Assembly: GCF_001045455.1 (NCBI RefSeq)
Contig: NZ_LFNE01000006.1
Location: 1 to 64,000, forward strand
DNA: 64,000 nt
Direction of reading: 5' to 3'
Origin: Chryseobacterium sp. FH2
GTDB taxonomy: Bacteria > Bacteroidota > Bacteroidia > Flavobacteriales > Weeksellaceae
The notes beneath the pieces were generated by a model that saw only the letters and a list, made by a program, of their open reading frames with translations, did no database searches and was not told the DNA's origin. The number at the start of each line of letters is the position of its first letter. Within the stretch, counting starts at the first letter, position 1. Positions 25,076 through 34,531 of this stretch are shown one piece after another. Made by a program: the position numbers and the translations under genes.

Positions 25076-26356
25076 ATGAAAACAAGACAAGAACAAATCC
25101 AGGAAATAGAAAAAGACTGGCTGGAAAACCCTCGTTGGAATGGTGTAAAAAGACCTTACACAGCGGAAGATGTATTAAAGCTTCGGGGTTCTTATAAATT
25201 AGATTATACGATTGCAACTGAAATGTCAAAGAAATTTTGGAATAAATTGAATACTCAAAATTTCGTTGCCGGACTTGGAGCTTTGACGGGTAATCAAGCT
25301 GTACAGGAAGTGGATGCAGGTCTGGAGGCAATTTATCTTTCAGGATGGCAGGTTGCCGCAGATGCTAACTTATCTGGTGAAATGTACCCGGATCAGTCGT
25401 TGTATCCTGCGAATTCCGTACCTTCTGTAGTGAAAAAAATTAATAACGCTTTATTGAGAGCGGACCAAATTCAATCTGTGAACGGAGGTGGGGAAAAAGA
25501 ATATTTAGTTCCTATCATTGCAGATGCAGAAGCTGGTTTTGGAGGAAATCTGAATGCTTATGAATTGATGAAACAAATGATTGAGGCCGGAGCTGCTGCA
25601 GTACATTTTGAAGATCAACTTTCTTCTGCTAAAAAATGTGGTCATTTGGGTGGAAAAGTTTTAGTCCCGACTCAGGAAGCGGTGAATAAACTGATTTCAG
25701 CCCGTTTGGCAGCAGATGTTTTAGGTGTGCCTTCTTTAATTATTGCCAGAACAGATGCGGATGCGGCAGATTTATTGACTTCAGATATTGATGACAGAGA
25801 TAAAAAATTTGTAACAGGAGAAAGAACCTCCGAAGGTTTTTACGTTGTGAAAAATGGAGTAGAACAGGGGATCGACAGGGGATTATCTTACGCTCCTTAT
25901 GCAGATCTGATTTGGATGGAAACTTCAAATCCGGATTTGGAACAGGCAAGAAAATTTGCGGAAGGAATTCATGCGAAATTTCTGGGTAAGATGCTGGCTT
26001 ATAATTGTTCCCCGTCATTCAATTGGGCTGCGAGATTAAGTGTCGATGAGATGCTTAATTTCAGGGAAGAATTGGCAAAAATGGGTTATAAGTTCCAGTT
26101 TATTACATTGGCAGGTTTCCATGCGTTGAATACAGCGATGTTTGAATTGGCTTTAGCATATAAAGAAAAAGGAATGGCAGGGTATTCTGAATTGCAGGAA
26201 CGTGAGTTTGCGTTACAGAAAAAAGGTTTCAGAGCGGTAAAACATCAGTCTTTTGTAGGGACGGGATATTTTGATGAGGTTCAGAATATCGTGACAAATG
26301 GCTCTTCTGCAACTGTTGCAATGAAGGATTCTACAGAAACGGCTCAATTTCATTAA
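25076..26356 (+). CDS. aceA: isocitrate lyase
   Basis: 426 residues. The catalytic signature [19 protein letters not shown] contains the active-site Cys. Other conserved blocks are NWKGVKRPYT-like [44 protein letters not shown] and YNCSPSFNW. It splits isocitrate into succinate and glyoxylate, allowing growth on acetate or fatty acids. Second gene of the aceBA operon, closed by a clear terminator. Confidence 0.95.
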   Translation: MKTRQEQIQEIEKDWLENPRWNGVKRPYTAEDVLKLRGSYKLDYTIATEMSKKFWNKLNTQNFVAGLGALTGNQAVQEVDAGLEAIYLSGWQVAADANLSGEMYPDQSLYPANSVPSVVKKINNALLRADQIQSVNGGGEKEYLVPIIADAEAGFGGNLNAYELMKQMIEAGAAAVHFEDQLSSAKKCGHLGGKVLVPTQEAVNKLISARLAADVLGVPSLIIARTDADAADLLTSDIDDRDKKFVTGERTSEGFYVVKNGVEQGIDRGLSYAPYADLIWMETSNPDLEQARKFAEGIHAKFLGKMLAYNCSPSFNWAARLSVDEMLNFREELAKMGYKFQFITLAGFHALNTAMFELALAYKEKGMAGYSELQEREFALQKKGFRAVKHQSFVGTGYFDEVQNIVTNGSSATVAMKDSTETAQFH

Positions 26357-26386
26357 AAAGTTCCATTTTAAATAAATTTTGTTGTT

Positions 26387-26413
26387 AAAACCTCTCTGTT
26401 TTGGAGAGGTTTT
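26387..26413 (+). terminator. terminator of aceBA
   Basis: AAAACCTCTC pairs with GAGAGGTTTT (7-base loop), followed by T-rich sequence. Confidence 0.7.
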
Positions 26414-26453
26414 ACTTTTTAAGTTCTAATTTTGAGTAAATATTTGAAAAAAA

Positions 26454-26837
26454 ATGAGTTTGATTTTTGAAAAAGAAATACAAGTAACGGAAAAGCATAT
26501 TGACGGAAATAATCACGTGAATAATGTTCAGTATGTTCATTGGGTGGAAGAAATTGCAGGTGAGCACTGGGATTTTGTAAAACATAAAACTGATTTTCCA
26601 AAGGATATCTGGATGCTTCTCGATCATCATATTCAATATAAAAAGCAGGTGTATTTAGGTGATATTATCAAAATAAAAACATATCCTAAACCTCCTGAAG
26701 GAATCAGACAGCCTAGAAAAGTTGAGTTTTATTGTAATGATGAGTTGGTTGTAGATTCGCTTACACTTTGGGTTTTTGTAGATAAGGAAACTAAAAGAGT
26801 GAAAAGATTGGAAAGTGATTGGCTGGATAAATTGTAG
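26454..26837 (+). CDS. acyl-CoA thioesterase (4HBT hotdog family)
   Basis: 127 residues, the size of a single hotdog domain. The motif EKHIDGNNHVNNVQYVHWVEE carries the D/N-x-x-x-H-V-N-N-x-x-Y pattern of YbgC/4-hydroxybenzoyl-CoA thioesterases, in which the Asp is catalytic. It would hydrolyse acyl-CoA thioesters; the chain-length preference is unknown. A TAATTTTG box lies 20 bases before the start, so it probably has its own promoter after the aceBA terminator. Confidence 0.85.
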   Translation: MSLIFEKEIQVTEKHIDGNNHVNNVQYVHWVEEIAGEHWDFVKHKTDFPKDIWMLLDHHIQYKKQVYLGDIIKIKTYPKPPEGIRQPRKVEFYCNDELVVDSLTLWVFVDKETKRVKRLESDWLDKL

Positions 26838-26892
26838 CTTTATTCAATAGATCGTCTTGAGTGTTAAGCTTTTTCTTTAATCTCTTTTGTCA

Positions 26893-26900
26893 TATCTTTG
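26893..26900 (+). promoter_or_regulatory. -7 promoter box (TATCTTTG) of queD
   Basis: The box ends 4 bases before the ATG at 26905, pointing to a leaderless or nearly leaderless message. Confidence 0.45.
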
Positions 26901-26904
26901 CACC

Positions 26905-27351
26905 ATGATACGTATTACAAAAATTTTTACATTCGAAACAGCACACGTGCTGTATAATTATGACGGAAAATGTAAAAATATGCACGGGCATTCCTATAAG
27001 CTGTTTGTAACAGTCAAAGGGAAGCCTGTAAATGATTTGGAAAACCCTAAAAATGGGATGGTGGTAGATTTTGGGGATATCAAAAGTATCGTAAAATCTG
27101 AGATTGTAGATGTTTGGGATCATGCGGTCCTTATCAATGGGCTTTCTCCGCATAAAGAATTGGGAGAAGGTCTGGAAAATCAAGGTCATAAAGTAATTTA
27201 TTGTAATTTTCAGCCGACTTGTGAAAATATGTTGTATGCTATCGCTGCAAAAATAAAATCAAAGCTTCCGTCTGAAATTTCTTTAGCATATCTAAAGCTT
27301 CATGAGACGGAAAACTCTTATGGAGAATGGTTTGCAGAAGACAATCAGTAA
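26905..27351 (+). CDS. queD: 6-carboxytetrahydropterin synthase
   Basis: 148 residues from the ATG at 26905 (MIRITKIFTFETAHVLYN). A longer frame starting at 26887 would overlap the promoter and is rejected. Zinc ligands: H15 in FETAH and HGH in CKNMHGHSY; the Cys before it is the catalytic Cys of the group. Also VVDFGDIK, WDHAVLIN and the closing LHETENSYGEW (active-site Glu). It makes 6-carboxytetrahydropterin from dihydroneopterin triphosphate in the queuosine (7-deazaguanine) pathway. Confidence 0.9.
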   Translation: MIRITKIFTFETAHVLYNYDGKCKNMHGHSYKLFVTVKGKPVNDLENPKNGMVVDFGDIKSIVKSEIVDVWDHAVLINGLSPHKELGEGLENQGHKVIYCNFQPTCENMLYAIAAKIKSKLPSEISLAYLKLHETENSYGEWFAEDNQ

Positions 27352-27366
27352 TTAAAAATTCAGACG

Positions 27367-28149
27367 GTGTTAAAAACAATCATCAATTTAGAACCCGGAA
27401 AAAAAGTGTATTTCGCTTCAGATCAGCATTTTGGAGCGCCTACTCCTAAGGAAAGCAAAGTGCGTGAAGAGAAATTTATCCGTTGGATGGATGAAATAAA
27501 ATATGATGCTCAGGTGCTGTTTTTGATGGGGGATTTATTTGATTTCTGGCACGAATGGAAACATGTGATTCCGAAAGGGTATGTACGTGTTTTAGGAAAA
27601 ATTGCCGAGCTGAAAGATCGTGGAATTCACGTTTATTTTTTCGTTGGAAACCATGATTTATGGATGAAGGATTATTTGGAAGAGGAAATCGGGTGTACGG
27701 TTTTCTATAAAAAGCAATACTTTGAAATGGGTGGAAAGCAATTCTTACTGGCTCACGGAGATGGTTTGGGGCCAGGAGATAAAGGATATAAAAGAATGAA
27801 AAAAGTCTTTACAAATCCTGTTGCACAATGGTTTTTCAAATGGCTTCACCCGGATATTGCAATGAAAATCGCATTGTATATGTCACAGAAAAATAAAATG
27901 ATTTCCGGAGATGAAGACAAAGAATTTCTGGGTGAGGATAAAGAATTTTTGATTATTTATTCTAAAGAAAAACTTAAAACACAAAAGATTGACTATTTTA
28001 TTTATGGTCACCGTCATCTTCCTATGGTTTTAGATCTGGGGCAGAATGCTCAGTATATTAATCTTGGAGACTGGATTTCGTATTTCACTTATGGAGTTTT
28101 TGAGAAAGATTTTGAGTTAAAAGCTTTTGATAAAAAAACTACCCCGTAA
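27367..28149 (+). CDS. lpxH: UDP-2,3-diacylglucosamine hydrolase (LpxH-like)
   Basis: 260 residues from a GTG at 27367, 15 bases behind queD. Calcineurin-like phosphoesterase motifs: ASDQHFG (D-x-H), MGDLFDFW (GDxxD), VGNHDLW (GNHD), LLAHGDGLG and YGHRHLPM (GHxH). This set is typical of the LpxH group, which removes UMP in lipid A synthesis. Likely one unit with queD. It ends before a terminator at 28163-28189. Confidence 0.85.
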   Translation: MLKTIINLEPGKKVYFASDQHFGAPTPKESKVREEKFIRWMDEIKYDAQVLFLMGDLFDFWHEWKHVIPKGYVRVLGKIAELKDRGIHVYFFVGNHDLWMKDYLEEEIGCTVFYKKQYFEMGGKQFLLAHGDGLGPGDKGYKRMKKVFTNPVAQWFFKWLHPDIAMKIALYMSQKNKMISGDEDKEFLGEDKEFLIIYSKEKLKTQKIDYFIYGHRHLPMVLDLGQNAQYINLGDWISYFTYGVFEKDFELKAFDKKTTP

Positions 28150-28162
28150 AGAGGTAGCTTCC

Positions 28163-28189
28163 GGATGAGTGTTTCATCATCCTGTTTTT
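28163..28189 (+). terminator. terminator of queD-lpxH
   Basis: GGATGA pairs with TCATCC, followed by TGTTTTT. Confidence 0.5.
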
Positions 28190-28318
28190 AATCCATATTC
28201 CGCGATTGTGATTGCAATAACCCGACCAAATTTTTTAAATTTATATTAAAAAAACATTAAAAGGTATGCTTGTCTTAGTAAATGTTTCATTTTAAGGCAA
28301 TAACAAAACTTTAAAAAA

Positions 28319-29302
28319 TTGATATCATTGGAGAATATATTTGATATAAAAACAGAGCAGGACTTTCTGGCTGCTTCATTGAAGACATTTCGTTATCAAT
28401 ATAACCATGTTGAGATATATAGGAAGTTTGTAGACTATTTGAAAATCAATCCTGATGAAATTGACAGTTTGGTGAAAATTCCTTTTCTTCCCATCGAAAT
28501 GTTTAAAAATCATGATATTTTAAGTCAGAATGTTTCCACAGATTTGTATTTCCAGAGTTCGGGTACAACTCAGATGAATTTGTCTACACATTTTATTGCT
28601 GATGAAAATATATATCAGAAAAGCATCTATAAAAGTTTTGAACAGTTTATTGGCAGACCTGAAGATTTTATTTTCTTAGGATTATTACCAAGTTATTTGG
28701 AAAAACAACATTCTTCCCTGATATATATGGTAGATTATCTGATGAAAAAATCTGCCAAACCTGAAAATGGCTATTTTCTTTACAATCACTCAGATTTATT
28801 TGATGTGTTGAACACATTGAAAGAGAAGAAAGTGATTCTTTTTGGGGTTTCTTTTGCTTTGCTGGATTTCCTTGATTCAATAGCGAATAAGCAAATAAGC
28901 AAATCAACAAATTTAACAGTCATTGAAACAGGTGGAATGAAAGGAAGAAAGGAAGAAATGACAAAAGATGAATTGCTTAAAATTTTACAGGAAGGTTTTC
29001 AGACGGATAAAATTTATTCGGAATATTCGATGACTGAGCTTCTTTCTCAAGCGTACTCTTTGGGCGAAAATGTGTATCAATGTCCAAACTGGATGAGAAT
29101 CATGGTGAGAAATGCAGAAGATCCTTTTAGTTATGAAAAGGAAGGAAAAACCGGAGCGATTAATATTATTGATTTAGCAAACATTTATTCTTGTTCGTTT
29201 ATTGCGACTCAGGATTTGGGAAAAATAGAGGGGGATAAATTTCAGGTGTTGGGAAGAATAGATCATTCCGATATTCGCGGCTGCAGTTTATTAGTTTCCT
29301 AA
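28319..29302 (+). CDS. LuxE/PaaK-family acyl-protein synthetase-like protein
   Basis: 327 residues; the apparent start is TTG (28319), with another TTG at 28328, so the exact N-terminus is uncertain. The block IPFLPIEMFKNHDIL then FQSSGTTQMNLSTHF matches LuxE-type acyl-protein synthetases, which belong to the adenylate-forming superfamily and activate or bind fatty acids. The distal motif YSEYSMTELLSQAYS is the A5-like segment, and LGRIDHSDIRGCSLLV closes the family. Partners luxC/luxD are absent, so this is not a luciferase system; it may serve surface lipid synthesis. Confidence 0.75.
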   Translation: MISLENIFDIKTEQDFLAASLKTFRYQYNHVEIYRKFVDYLKINPDEIDSLVKIPFLPIEMFKNHDILSQNVSTDLYFQSSGTTQMNLSTHFIADENIYQKSIYKSFEQFIGRPEDFIFLGLLPSYLEKQHSSLIYMVDYLMKKSAKPENGYFLYNHSDLFDVLNTLKEKKVILFGVSFALLDFLDSIANKQISKSTNLTVIETGGMKGRKEEMTKDELLKILQEGFQTDKIYSEYSMTELLSQAYSLGENVYQCPNWMRIMVRNAEDPFSYEKEGKTGAINIIDLANIYSCSFIATQDLGKIEGDKFQVLGRIDHSDIRGCSLLVS

Positions 29303-29332
29303 TTTAGTTTAATGCTCAAGGTTTAGAATCTC

Positions 29333-29878
29333 ATGTTAAAAATAGAAGAACTTGTACATGCATTTATTCACTCACGCTGTGATTTTGAAAAACAAATTGT
29401 ACTCACAAATCATTTTCAGGCAGATTGGGAAGCCGATATTTTGATTGTTGATTCCGAAGGCTTTAGTCATGAAATTGAAATTAAACTTTCGAAAAGCGAT
29501 TTTAAAAATGATTTTAAAAAGTCCTACACAAATTCAAAAACCGGCGAAAAATTTTTGAAACACGATAAAATTTCCTGTGGAGATTATGTTTGTAATGCCT
29601 TTAGTTTTCTTTTGCCAATGGGGATGATTGAGCATTCTGTAATTCCTGAACACTGCGGAATTATTGAATTTTATCATAATGTTGATTCCTGGGAAACGGA
29701 ATTTTATTTGATTCGTCAACCTCAAAAAGTACATGAAGATTCTTACTGGAAATTAAACGATAAAGATCTTTTCATACGAAAAATGGCGCTGAATTTATTA
29801 CAGAGAAAATTGGAAATCAAAGGAAAGCATGAAGAACTAATCTTTAAAAATCCTTTTGATATAAAGAAATTGAAATAA
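29333..29878 (+). CDS. PD-(D/E)XK nuclease-like protein
   Basis: 181 residues. The motif WEADILIVDSEGFSHEIEIK has Asp in the first strand and E-I-x-I-K in the next, the core of PD-(D/E)XK nucleases and of MmcB-like proteins. It continues with SDFKNDFKKSY and two Cys (ISCGDYVCNAF). Substrate and role unknown. It lies 30 bases after the LuxE-like gene and may be co-transcribed with it; it ends at a strong terminator. Confidence 0.6.
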   Translation: MLKIEELVHAFIHSRCDFEKQIVLTNHFQADWEADILIVDSEGFSHEIEIKLSKSDFKNDFKKSYTNSKTGEKFLKHDKISCGDYVCNAFSFLLPMGMIEHSVIPEHCGIIEFYHNVDSWETEFYLIRQPQKVHEDSYWKLNDKDLFIRKMALNLLQRKLEIKGKHEELIFKNPFDIKKLK

Positions 29879-29880
29879 AA

Positions 29881-29906
29881 AAAATCCTGTCAACTGACAG
29901 GATTTT
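29881..29906. terminator. bidirectional terminator
   Basis: AAAATCCTGTC pairs with GACAGGATTTT (loop AACT). It serves the plus-strand gene at 29333-29878 and the aquaporin gene on the minus strand. Confidence 0.75.
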
Positions 29907-29926
29907 GTATTTATAATTTGTTGTTC

Positions 29927-30655
29927 TTATTTTACAATTTCAGAATCTCTTTGAAGTAAAAATTTGTAAATTAATCCTCCGGTTACACCTCCTAAGATTG
30001 GCGCTGCCCAAAATAGCCAAAGCTGTGATAGTGCGTTGCCTCCTACAAAAACTGCCTGAGAAAGTGATCTTGCAGGATTTACAGATGTATTTGTGATGGG
30101 AATTGAAATCAAATGAATCAACGTTAATCCCAAACCGATAGCAATCCCTGCAAATTTTCCATTTGCATATTTGTCAGTGGCTCCCATGATAATGATAAGG
30201 AAAAATGCTGTCAATAAAAACTCGGTTAAAAATGCAGCTCCCATTGAATAGCTTTTCCCAAAGTAGACGGCATCGCCATAGAAATTGGTAGCAAAAGCTC
30301 CCGGGCCTGAAAAATCAGGTGTTCCGGATCCACTCAAAATTGCATATAAAGCTCCCGCTGCGGCAATAGCCCCTAAACATTGCGATACAACATAAGAAAT
30401 AAGATCTTTAGCCGGAAATCTTCCGCCTGCCAATAGCCCAAATGATACAGCAGGATTAAAATGACCGCCAGAAATATGGCCAACAGCATAAGCCATGGTA
30501 AGTACTGTAAGACCAAAAGCTAAAGCCACGCCTATTAAAAGAATACCTAGCTGACCAGAAGCGGGGGCAATTTGGGATGCAAAAACAGCACTTCCACAAC
30601 CTCCGAAAACAAGCCAAAATGTGCCGAAAAATTCAGCAAATAATTTTTTTATCAT
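29927..30655 (-). CDS. aqpZ: aquaporin (MIP family, AqpZ-like)
   Basis: 242 residues with six membrane segments and both half-helix motifs: [11 protein letters not shown] and [13 protein letters not shown]. The N-terminus [20 protein letters not shown] is characteristic of AqpZ. Residues around the second NPA (NPARS) fit a water channel rather than a glycerol facilitator (which has NPARD). It moves water across the inner membrane. Single gene. Confidence 0.9.
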   Translation of the reverse strand: MIKKLFAEFFGTFWLVFGGCGSAVFASQIAPASGQLGILLIGVALAFGLTVLTMAYAVGHISGGHFNPAVSFGLLAGGRFPAKDLISYVVSQCLGAIAAAGALYAILSGSGTPDFSGPGAFATNFYGDAVYFGKSYSMGAAFLTEFLLTAFFLIIIMGATDKYANGKFAGIAIGLGLTLIHLISIPITNTSVNPARSLSQAVFVGGNALSQLWLFWAAPILGGVTGGLIYKFLLQRDSEIVK

Positions 30656-30872
30656 ATTGTTTATTTTTAAATAAAATCAAATTTAAAGTTTAAATTTCAA
30701 ACTAAAAAGTAAAATTTTAAAAAAATATTCAAAATATATGTGCTGTAATATTGAGAATTTGATAATCATATTTATAATATTGTTATGGAAATTATTTCGT
30801 AAATGATATATTGTAATTGAAAAATATAACATAAATATTTATATTTAATTTATAAATATAAAAGTCTGCTTA

Positions 30873-31493
30873 ATGAAAAAGTTTTTGTGTGTGATTTTTG
30901 TGTCTTTTGTTTATAATACATATTTTGCTCAATCGTTGAAGAAAGTTTTACCATGTTATGATTATGCTGAGGTATTAAAGGTAGAGGCCACTCCTCTTTA
31001 TAAGCCGCATTTGGACGCTTCTAAAGGTTTTGGTGTGCAGCTTTTGAAAGATTCCAGGTCTGTTCAAAAGTATATTAATAATGGTAAATTTCATAAGATA
31101 AAAAAATCAGGAAAGGGATATCGTGTTCAAAAACTGGATTATAGCAGAGCCTGGATGGTTTCTAAAGCTAAAGCTACTCTTGAAAAAATGGGTTCGAGAT
31201 TCAGTAAAGAAACCAAAGGTCATACTTTTACCGTTTCATCTATTACAAGAACGTTGGAAGATCAGTGCAGATTGAGAAAAGTTAACGCAAATGCTTCTTT
31301 AGGAATCAGTTCTCATAATTATGGGAATTCTTTTGATATTTCTTATATAAGGTTTAATGATGTTTTGAAATATAACCCAAAAATGGAAATAGCACTGGAA
31401 AAAGTTTTAAAGTATTATGCTGATGCTGGCAGAATTTATTATATCAAAGAGAAACAACAAAGCTGCTATCACATTACGGTAAGGAATTATTAA
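30873..31493 (+). CDS. secreted LAS-type peptidase-like protein (DUF5715-like)
   Basis: 206 residues with a signal peptide (MKKFLCVIFVSFVYNTYFAQ). The C-terminal half has the zinc-binding pattern of LAS peptidases (VanY/MepA type): SSHNYGNSFDIS as S-x-H-x-x-G-x-x-x-D and SCYHITVR as x-H-x-(T/V)-V, preceded by TVSSITRTLEDQCRL. It probably cleaves peptidoglycan peptides in the periplasm. Family naming as DUF5715 is from memory of similar flavobacterial proteins. Confidence 0.7.
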   Translation: MKKFLCVIFVSFVYNTYFAQSLKKVLPCYDYAEVLKVEATPLYKPHLDASKGFGVQLLKDSRSVQKYINNGKFHKIKKSGKGYRVQKLDYSRAWMVSKAKATLEKMGSRFSKETKGHTFTVSSITRTLEDQCRLRKVNANASLGISSHNYGNSFDISYIRFNDVLKYNPKMEIALEKVLKYYADAGRIYYIKEKQQSCYHITVRNY

Positions 31494-31517
31494 TTTAAAT
31501 TCAAATTATGGTGAATA

Positions 31518-31554
31518 TTTGCATACATAATTAAGTTTGCATACTTTTATGCAA
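31518..31554 (+). promoter_or_regulatory. repeated TTTGCATAC motif before the 31566 gene
   Basis: TTTGCATAC occurs at 31518-31526 and 31536-31544, 18 bases apart, with an inverted ATGCAA at 31549-31554. It may be an operator or a promoter with overlapping repeats. Confidence 0.35.
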
Positions 31555-31565
31555 CTAAATTTACC

Positions 31566-32339
31566 ATGCTTATGACAACTTTAAACAGAGATGAATTCGT
31601 TCACGCAACAAATGAATGGAAAACTTATTCTGAAAAATACACAGACATTGAACGCCTTATTTCTACAAGCGATGTTGTAGAATTTAATATTGATCAGATT
31701 CAATGGCTTAGGGATAAAAATAAATACAATCAGTTTTGTGTAGAAGTAGGAGTTTATAACGGAAGTCTGATTCTTATTTTCTGCCCGATTGATGAAAGGG
31801 GTTACAAAATTCAAGAAGATATTTATCCTTTTAGTCCTCTTAGTAAATGTGGAGGAGATATAAGGTTAGTTGAGACTAAGGAATATACAGTGGTAAAACA
31901 TGCGGTTCTTTCTGACGATTTACGTAAAATAGATGACAGTGCGGATACTTATTTTCCGATAGCCAACATGCCTATGCTGGAACAGGATAAAGTGGTAGAA
32001 GCTATTGAATCTTGGAGAAATGAAGGGATGGACTGGTTCTACAATGAGTGTCAAAAATATAACAGAACGAAACAAAAGAATATTTTTGAAAGATTTTATG
32101 TTCCAAGTGAAGATTTGTATCCGCCAAAAGCCAATCTTGATAAGTTTATATGCTCTTTTGGATTAAAATATTCAGAAATATTTCAACAAACACTGGTAAC
32201 GCTGATTTTTATTTCTTTTTACAAACCTGAAAATTTAGAAAACGGTGTTGGAATGAGTGTAGAAATGACTTCAAATACATATGATTGGGCGAAACCATGT
32301 CCTCCGATTTGTAAATTACCTGAAGGATTAGGCAGCTAA
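31566..32339 (+). CDS. conserved-looking protein of unknown function
   Basis: 257 residues (start MLMTTLNRDE; a second ATG two codons later is equally possible). No signal peptide or membrane segment, mixed alpha/beta, with a Trp/Cys-containing end (DWAKPCPPICKLPEG). I do not recognise a family. It is followed closely by a membrane protein and a two-component pair, and is preceded by its own repeated motif. It may belong to that unit or stand alone. Confidence 0.7.
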   Translation: MLMTTLNRDEFVHATNEWKTYSEKYTDIERLISTSDVVEFNIDQIQWLRDKNKYNQFCVEVGVYNGSLILIFCPIDERGYKIQEDIYPFSPLSKCGGDIRLVETKEYTVVKHAVLSDDLRKIDDSADTYFPIANMPMLEQDKVVEAIESWRNEGMDWFYNECQKYNRTKQKNIFERFYVPSEDLYPPKANLDKFICSFGLKYSEIFQQTLVTLIFISFYKPENLENGVGMSVEMTSNTYDWAKPCPPICKLPEGLGS

Positions 32340-32356
32340 AGATTCTAAAGAAATAA

Positions 32357-32983
32357 ATGGCAAAATTTTATTTAATAATTTTATATCTAAATTATGCATT
32401 ACTTCTGACTACCGTACTTTTAGGAGTTTGGAGGTATACTATATTTGCTAAAAAAGAAAGACAATATACTGTTTATATTGTTTTTCTTTTTTTAATAGAG
32501 CTATTGAATTTATCTCTGCCGTATGTTTTTGATTTACAGGATACTTCTTTTTTATATCCTATTTATATTGCCGGAGAATTCTTTTTATTGACAACTCTGT
32601 TTATTCAGAAATTAGATCTGTCAAAAATTTGGCTTTTTCTTGTATCTCTGCTTTCTCTTAGTTTTTTGATAGGAAAATACGCTTTTGATTTCCCGTCAAA
32701 TCCGGATATCGCAAAAGTGGTTTCAAATATTGTAATTATTTGTCTGTCAGGTTTTATTTTAATCAGAGAAATTAGGCGAAGTCAAAAAACAGAGAACCGT
32801 TTTCTTTTAGCAGACAGCTCTGTCTTTTTCTATTATTCTGTATCTGTTTTTATTTTTATTATTCAGCATCAGATAGCAAACCTGTCGGAAAATAGCTATT
32901 ATATTCTTTTGAGTGCAAACAATATTCTGTCAAGTATTTTATACGGGACATTTTTATATACCTTCATAAAATTAAAGAAGTAA
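32357..32983 (+). CDS. polytopic membrane protein of unknown function
   Basis: 208 residues with about seven hydrophobic segments (AKFYLIILYLNYALLLTTVL, TVYIVFLFLIELLNLSLPY, ... SSILYGTFLYTFIKLKK). It resembles the many small seven-helix proteins found before histidine kinases in flavobacteria. Its stop lies directly before the kinase gene, whose first membrane segment starts within 15 bases, so it could form the sensory module for that kinase. Function inferred from position only. Confidence 0.65.
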   Translation: MAKFYLIILYLNYALLLTTVLLGVWRYTIFAKKERQYTVYIVFLFLIELLNLSLPYVFDLQDTSFLYPIYIAGEFFLLTTLFIQKLDLSKIWLFLVSLLSLSFLIGKYAFDFPSNPDIAKVVSNIVIICLSGFILIREIRRSQKTENRFLLADSSVFFYYSVSVFIFIIQHQIANLSENSYYILLSANNILSSILYGTFLYTFIKLKK

Positions 32984-33033
32984 CTTTAAATATCAATTTA
33001 TTATTACTCATAATTGTTACCATAGCAATTATA

Positions 33034-33759
33034 GTGTTGTTTATTTTATTAGCTTACCGATCATTTATCAGCAGAATTATTGAAGAGAAAAATACTCAGC
33101 ACAAAGCAGAGGTTCTCCATCAGAAAAATTTGGTACTAGAAAATATCAAAGCACAGGAAGAAGAAAGGAAAAGAATAGCAGTGATGATTCATGATGATAT
33201 TGGAAATCGTTTGAATATTCTTTCGCTTTGGCTTAATAATCTTGATACGAAAGGAGACGAATTGATAAAAAAGAATATTTCCGGGCAAATGTCTTCTTTA
33301 ATTGATTCGGCAAGAAGTATTTCTCACTCACTATATCCCGTGAATCTGGAATCGGTGGGACTTGTTTTATATATTGAAGAATTGATTGCCAACCTATCAG
33401 GCAGAGTTAATATTTCACTCACGGTAAGTCCGAAATTCCAGCGGAAAAATATGTTTGTTGAAGTACAGCTTTATAGAATTATACAGGAGTTTACAACAAA
33501 TGTTTTAAAGCATTCTGAAGCAACAAGAGTTTGGATTTATATTAAAGATAATCGGAAGGAGCTTGCAGTGGTGATTTCAGATAACGGACAAAGTTTTGAA
33601 TATGAAGCAGTAAAAAAGGGAATGGGGATTAAAAATATAGAATCCCGGATAAAATCAATGAATGCTCAACACAAATGGAAAAACATCCTGCATAAAGGAA
33701 GCCGTTTAATAATAAAAATTCCATACAATGAACTCCCAAATCAAAATAGCCTTAATTGA
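33034..33759 (+). CDS. sensor histidine kinase (NarL-type partner, HisKA_3)
   Basis: 241 residues from a GTG at 33034, but the hydrophobic segment reads on upstream in frame (NLLLLIIVTIAIIV) to about 32990, so the true start is probably earlier and non-standard. One membrane helix, a short coiled coil, then the phospho-acceptor motif RIAVMIHDDIGNRLNILSLW (His in MIHDD) and the ATPase part EFTTNVLKHSEATRVW, ISDNGQSF, GMGIKNIESR. It autophosphorylates and passes the phosphate to the response regulator, which overlaps its 3' end by 32 bases. Confidence 0.85.
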   Translation: MLFILLAYRSFISRIIEEKNTQHKAEVLHQKNLVLENIKAQEEERKRIAVMIHDDIGNRLNILSLWLNNLDTKGDELIKKNISGQMSSLIDSARSISHSLYPVNLESVGLVLYIEELIANLSGRVNISLTVSPKFQRKNMFVEVQLYRIIQEFTTNVLKHSEATRVWIYIKDNRKELAVVISDNGQSFEYEAVKKGMGIKNIESRIKSMNAQHKWKNILHKGSRLIIKIPYNELPNQNSLN

Positions 33760-34408
33760 TGATGAACAGCTTATCCTAGAAGGGGTAAAAATGTTACTTT
33801 CAACCGAAAAAAACATTTCTGTAAATCTTACATCAAATAATGGTCCCGATTTTCTTGAAAAATTGAAAACCGTGTCTTCAGATGATTTTCCCAATATTGC
33901 TTTGGTAGATGTACAGATGCTGCCAATGAACGGTTTTGAATTGGTCGAAATTCTTAAAGAAAAATATCCTGATCTAAAAATAATTATTCTTTCTTCCCAT
34001 TACAAAACCTCAATTTTAGGATATATGGTAAAGCTGGGTGTTTCAGCTTTCCTTCCTAAAAATTCTGATCGGAAAACATTTATTGATGCTATCACGATGG
34101 TGTACAAAAACGGGGTATTTTTTACCGCCGAAGATCATCAGATGCTTTTTTCTTACATGAATAGCTCTTCAAAAAAAAGATCACTTTTCGAGATGGAAGA
34201 CGAGCTTTCAGAACGTGAAAAAGATGTGGTAAAGCTTATCTGCCAGGAATTTACCAATAATGAAATTGCAGAAAAACTTTTTATCAGCCCGAGAACGGTA
34301 GAGAGTCACAGACAACGTGTTTTAGAAAAAATTGGTGCTAAAAATACAGTGGGTATCGTTATTTACGCAATTATCAACAATATTTATTCGATTTCCACAA
34401 AAATATGA
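33728..34408 (+). CDS. NarL/LuxR-family response regulator
   Basis: 226 residues. Receiver domain: IALIDDEQLILEGV acidic pair, phospho-acceptor Asp in IALVDVQMLPMNG, then Lys in SAFLPKNS. C-terminal LuxR helix-turn-helix: LSEREKDVVKLICQEFTNNE, then IAEKLFISPRTVESHRQRVL. It overlaps the kinase gene, so the two are co-translated. A palindrome and repeated upstream elements of the following effector-type genes begin at its stop codon, making those promoters plausible targets. Confidence 0.9.
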   Translation: MNSQIKIALIDDEQLILEGVKMLLSTEKNISVNLTSNNGPDFLEKLKTVSSDDFPNIALVDVQMLPMNGFELVEILKEKYPDLKIIILSSHYKTSILGYMVKLGVSAFLPKNSDRKTFIDAITMVYKNGVFFTAEDHQMLFSYMNSSSKKRSLFEMEDELSEREKDVVKLICQEFTNNEIAEKLFISPRTVESHRQRVLEKIGAKNTVGIVIYAIINNIYSISTKI

Positions 34409-34494
34409 TTCCGTAGAAATACGGAATTTTTTATTTGGTATTTTTTACGCTATCATTCCGAAGTTTTTCATCGTTACTTTGAAGTGTTCATAAA
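34409..34494 (+). promoter_or_regulatory. repeated promoter element, copy 1 (before the lipase-like gene)
   Basis: Starts with the dyad ATTCCGTAGAAATACGGAAT (34408-34427), then TTTGGTATTTTTTACG, and after a fixed distance GTTACTTTGAAGTGTTCATA. Copies follow at 35966-36050 and 36136-36220. The dyad plus T run could also end the response-regulator transcript. Confidence 0.55.
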
Positions 34495-34531
34495 GCTTTT
34501 AGCCTTAAAGTTTTAAATAAAACCACAAAGA

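Noticed and set aside
28319..29302. Bioluminescence (lux) system
   Set aside because: Only a LuxE-like gene is present; luciferase and reductase genes are missing, and LuxE-like proteins occur in unrelated flavobacterial loci.
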